From NCBI GenBank assembly GCA_001247695.2, contig LGRX02027794.1, forward strand, positions 62,001-126,000: a DNA stretch of 64,000 nucleotides, given 5' to 3'. This document shows positions 63,949 through 64,000 of this stretch, piece by piece. How positions within the stretch are numbered: the first letter of the stretch is position 1; the number at the start of each line of letters is the position of its first letter. The position numbers were made by a program, and so were the translations under genes. The notes below the pieces were generated by a model that did not search any database, was not told the origin of the DNA, and worked only from the letters and a program-made list of their open reading frames with translations. Source of the DNA: Cymbomonas tetramitiformis (Eukaryota > Chlorophyta > Pyramimonadophyceae > Pyramimonadales > Pyramimonadaceae).

Positions 63949-64000
63949 ACTAATATAATAACATAGACTATATAAATGACTTCTAATTATTCAATATCAC
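63949..64000 (-). promoter_or_regulatory. AT-rich sequence upstream of the lipase-like gene
   Basis: Minus-strand reading has TTATATAGTC and TTATTATATTAGT just before the ATG, similar to the TATATA boxes hugging the other starts of the block. The block clearly continues past the window edge. Confidence 0.4.

Overview
The window comes from a TE-rich eukaryotic nuclear genome. Two cellular genes are clear: an ESS2/DGCR14 splicing-factor homologue (14754-16433, +, intronless) and a short-chain dehydrogenase/reductase with about 12 small exons (18562-23898, -). A single-exon 211-aa gene (25297-25932, +) looks like a third. Spliceosomal introns, chromoviruses, CACTA, Mutator-like and hAT elements, plus a viral gene block with a capsid-like protein, suggest an alga, another protist or an early-diverging fungus. 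I cannot name the organism.

Layout. 1-6.9 kb: minus-strand Ty1/copia-like gag-protease-integrase remnant running off the left edge, interrupted by a 1968-bp Mutator-like element with a 9-bp target duplication, and ending at a ~77-bp palindrome. 6.9-10.2 kb: four small unrecognised genes (two paralogous, one F-box-like and frameshifted) with a shared palindromic promoter element. 10.2-13.5 kb: decayed minus-strand ORFs, a retroelement leader-like repeat and an old LTR. 13560-13839: hAT MITE with an 8-bp duplication. 14.7-23.9 kb: the two cellular genes; the SDR gene carries a ~58-bp minisatellite in an intron and a 3x64-bp duplication across a 5' splice site. 27086-30664: LTR retrotransposon with gag but no pol, 5-bp duplication, and an inverted third LTR inside gag. 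31314-42371: apparently intact 11,058-bp CACTA element with 15-bp TIRs and 3-bp duplication. 43.67-46.54 kb: gag-like gene split by a solo LTR with a perfect 5-bp duplication. 46.5-48.3 kb: second Mutator-like element. 48.7-58.8 kb: leader-like repeat, Ty3/gypsy chromovirus gag-pol with one apparent frameshift and an intron in integrase, and an LTR. 58.78-64 kb: AT-rich block of minus-strand virus-like genes, one stopped by an in-frame TAA and one cut at its 3' end by the LTR.

The most interesting unit is the CACTA element. Its two genes, a 577-aa TnpA-like accessory protein (-) and a 1046-aa Tnp2-type transposase (+), can be spliced by eye into open frames with consistent phases. The GTCC(A/G)TACG / CGTATGGAC motif that fills both subterminal arrays also fills nearly all introns of both genes and is almost absent from exons. 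The divergent promoter region between the genes contains a tRNA-like pol III module next to a long hairpin that can pair in two mutually exclusive ways. All calls rest on reading and translating the sequence; no database search was run.
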